DNA from: Nemertoderma westbladi
Lineage: Eukaryota; Xenacoelomorpha; Nemertodermatida; Nemertodermatidae
DNA length: 26,904 bases
Assembly: GCA_032718475.1 (NCBI GenBank)
Contig: JAUCBJ010004428.1
Coordinates: 1-26,904 of the forward strand
Direction of reading: 5' to 3'
The notes beneath the pieces are model-generated. The model ran no database searches and was not told the origin of the DNA. It saw nothing but the letters and a program-made list of their open reading frames with translations. A program made the translations under genes and the position numbers. Of the stretch, positions 26,386 through 26,904 are shown one piece after another (positions within the stretch are counted from its first letter, which is position 1; every line of letters begins with the position of its first letter).

Positions 26386-26904
26386 TTAAACAAGTGTCTT
26401 GGTTTCCGGAAGATCGTCCTTGATGAGGTCCAGATCTTTAACACCTCGGTCTTCTACCGGGATCGATTCCAGAAACTCACGGGAGCTACTAGTGAATTTG
26501 GTTAGTCGAAATCCACCGCATTGCAAGCACTCCACCGTTCCCTTGGCAACATCAATGGCTTCTTCCACCGATTGGAGGGACTTTAAATTGCCGTCCATGT
26601 ATATATCCCATTTGATGTTGTCGATAACCGCTTTAGAGAAGGCGTCTCGGTTGTCATCAGCAGTGGTACGCACTATTGAACAAGCGTTCAAGGGGCTCGA
26701 GATGATCCCGAAAGCCTGGATGGTCATCCAGTACTCCACCGGTTTTAGGTTGAGGTCTCCTTCAGGCCACCACAGAAATCGTAGGCTGTCTCTATCCCTA
26801 TCCAGCGCCTTGACTTGTAAGAACATGCCTTCTATATCCGAAGCGAAAGCGATAGAATATTGCCGTAATCTTAATAGTATTCCCAACCTCGGTTATGGGT
26901 GTTT
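26386..26904 (-). pseudogene. BEL/Pao reverse transcriptase fragment
   Basis: The frame from 26886 to 26386 contains FASDIEGMFLQV (catalytic Asp in motif A), RDSLRFLWWPEGD, a motif-B region with IQAFGIISSP, and the catalytic box as Y-M-D-G where the family has Y-V-D-D (plus strand near 26596-26607), then a helix SVEEAI. Loss of the second Asp should abolish polymerase activity. The frame ends at 26386; related sequence continues in another frame toward FDPLGFISPV at about 26270. The upstream part is outside the window. Confidence 0.85.

Larger units (their letters stand above)
23524..26904 (-). mobile_element. BEL/Pao LTR retrotransposon, 3' part of pol, cut by window edge
   Basis: Minus-strand pol in the order RT, RNase H, integrase, as in BEL/Pao elements, runs from beyond the right edge to about 23524. 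The protease, gag and 5' LTR are outside the window and the 3' LTR is not recognised. The coding region is broken between RT and RNase H (26256-26385), has a mutated RT catalytic box and is split by a MITE at 24569-24945. The far 3' end of the integrase frame reads into a TA/CATA microsatellite (about 23575-23615). It lies upstream of exon A, presumably in another kinesin intron. Confidence 0.88.

Overview
The window is animal (metazoan) nuclear DNA. It has spliced exons with GT-AG junctions, tRNA-derived SINEs, several non-LTR retrotransposons, a BEL/Pao LTR retrotransposon, a P/THAP9-like DNA transposon, a MITE and many tandem repeats in an AT-rich background. The repeat mix suggests a marine-type invertebrate, but I cannot name the species or phylum.

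The one host gene I can support lies on the minus strand. Six exons (22240-22372, 21123-21215, 20565-20725, 14225-14393, 12192-12394, 3761-3920) join with consistent splice phase into 305 residues ending in a stop. They match the coiled-coil and C-terminal tail of the ciliary kinesin-2 motor KIF17 (OSM-3). The motor half must lie beyond the right edge. The exons are small islands in about 18.6 kb that is almost all repeat-filled intron.

Layout, left to right: 1-3760 is 3' flanking DNA with a decayed LINE copy at 1795-2787. The last intron (3921-12191) holds a SINE, a 40-bp satellite with two-level order (4921-5242), a near full-length but dead RTE-like LINE with an 11-bp target duplication (5587-8838), and a second, very decayed LINE (about 9242-11930) split by a SINE. 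Intron 12395-14224 holds a 15-bp array that reverses orientation and a second SINE type. Intron 14394-20564 holds a broken P/THAP9-like transposase gene interrupted by a 5'-truncated LINE with a 12-bp target duplication (16542-18286), a 60-bp triplicate and another SINE. Intron 20726-21122 holds a tiny LINE 3' end. Intron 21216-22239 holds about 45 copies of a 14-bp repeat that reads as a 3' splice acceptor on the gene strand. From 22373 to the right edge there is an imperfect foldback and a BEL/Pao element whose integrase zinc finger is split by a 377-bp MITE.

None of the mobile elements is wholly intact. The LINE copy at 16554-18274 has an unbroken RT frame but lacks its endonuclease. The main points of interest are the nested insertions with readable target duplications, the acceptor-like satellite inside the kinesin intron, and a LINE whose stop codon lies inside its own 3' TAG tail.
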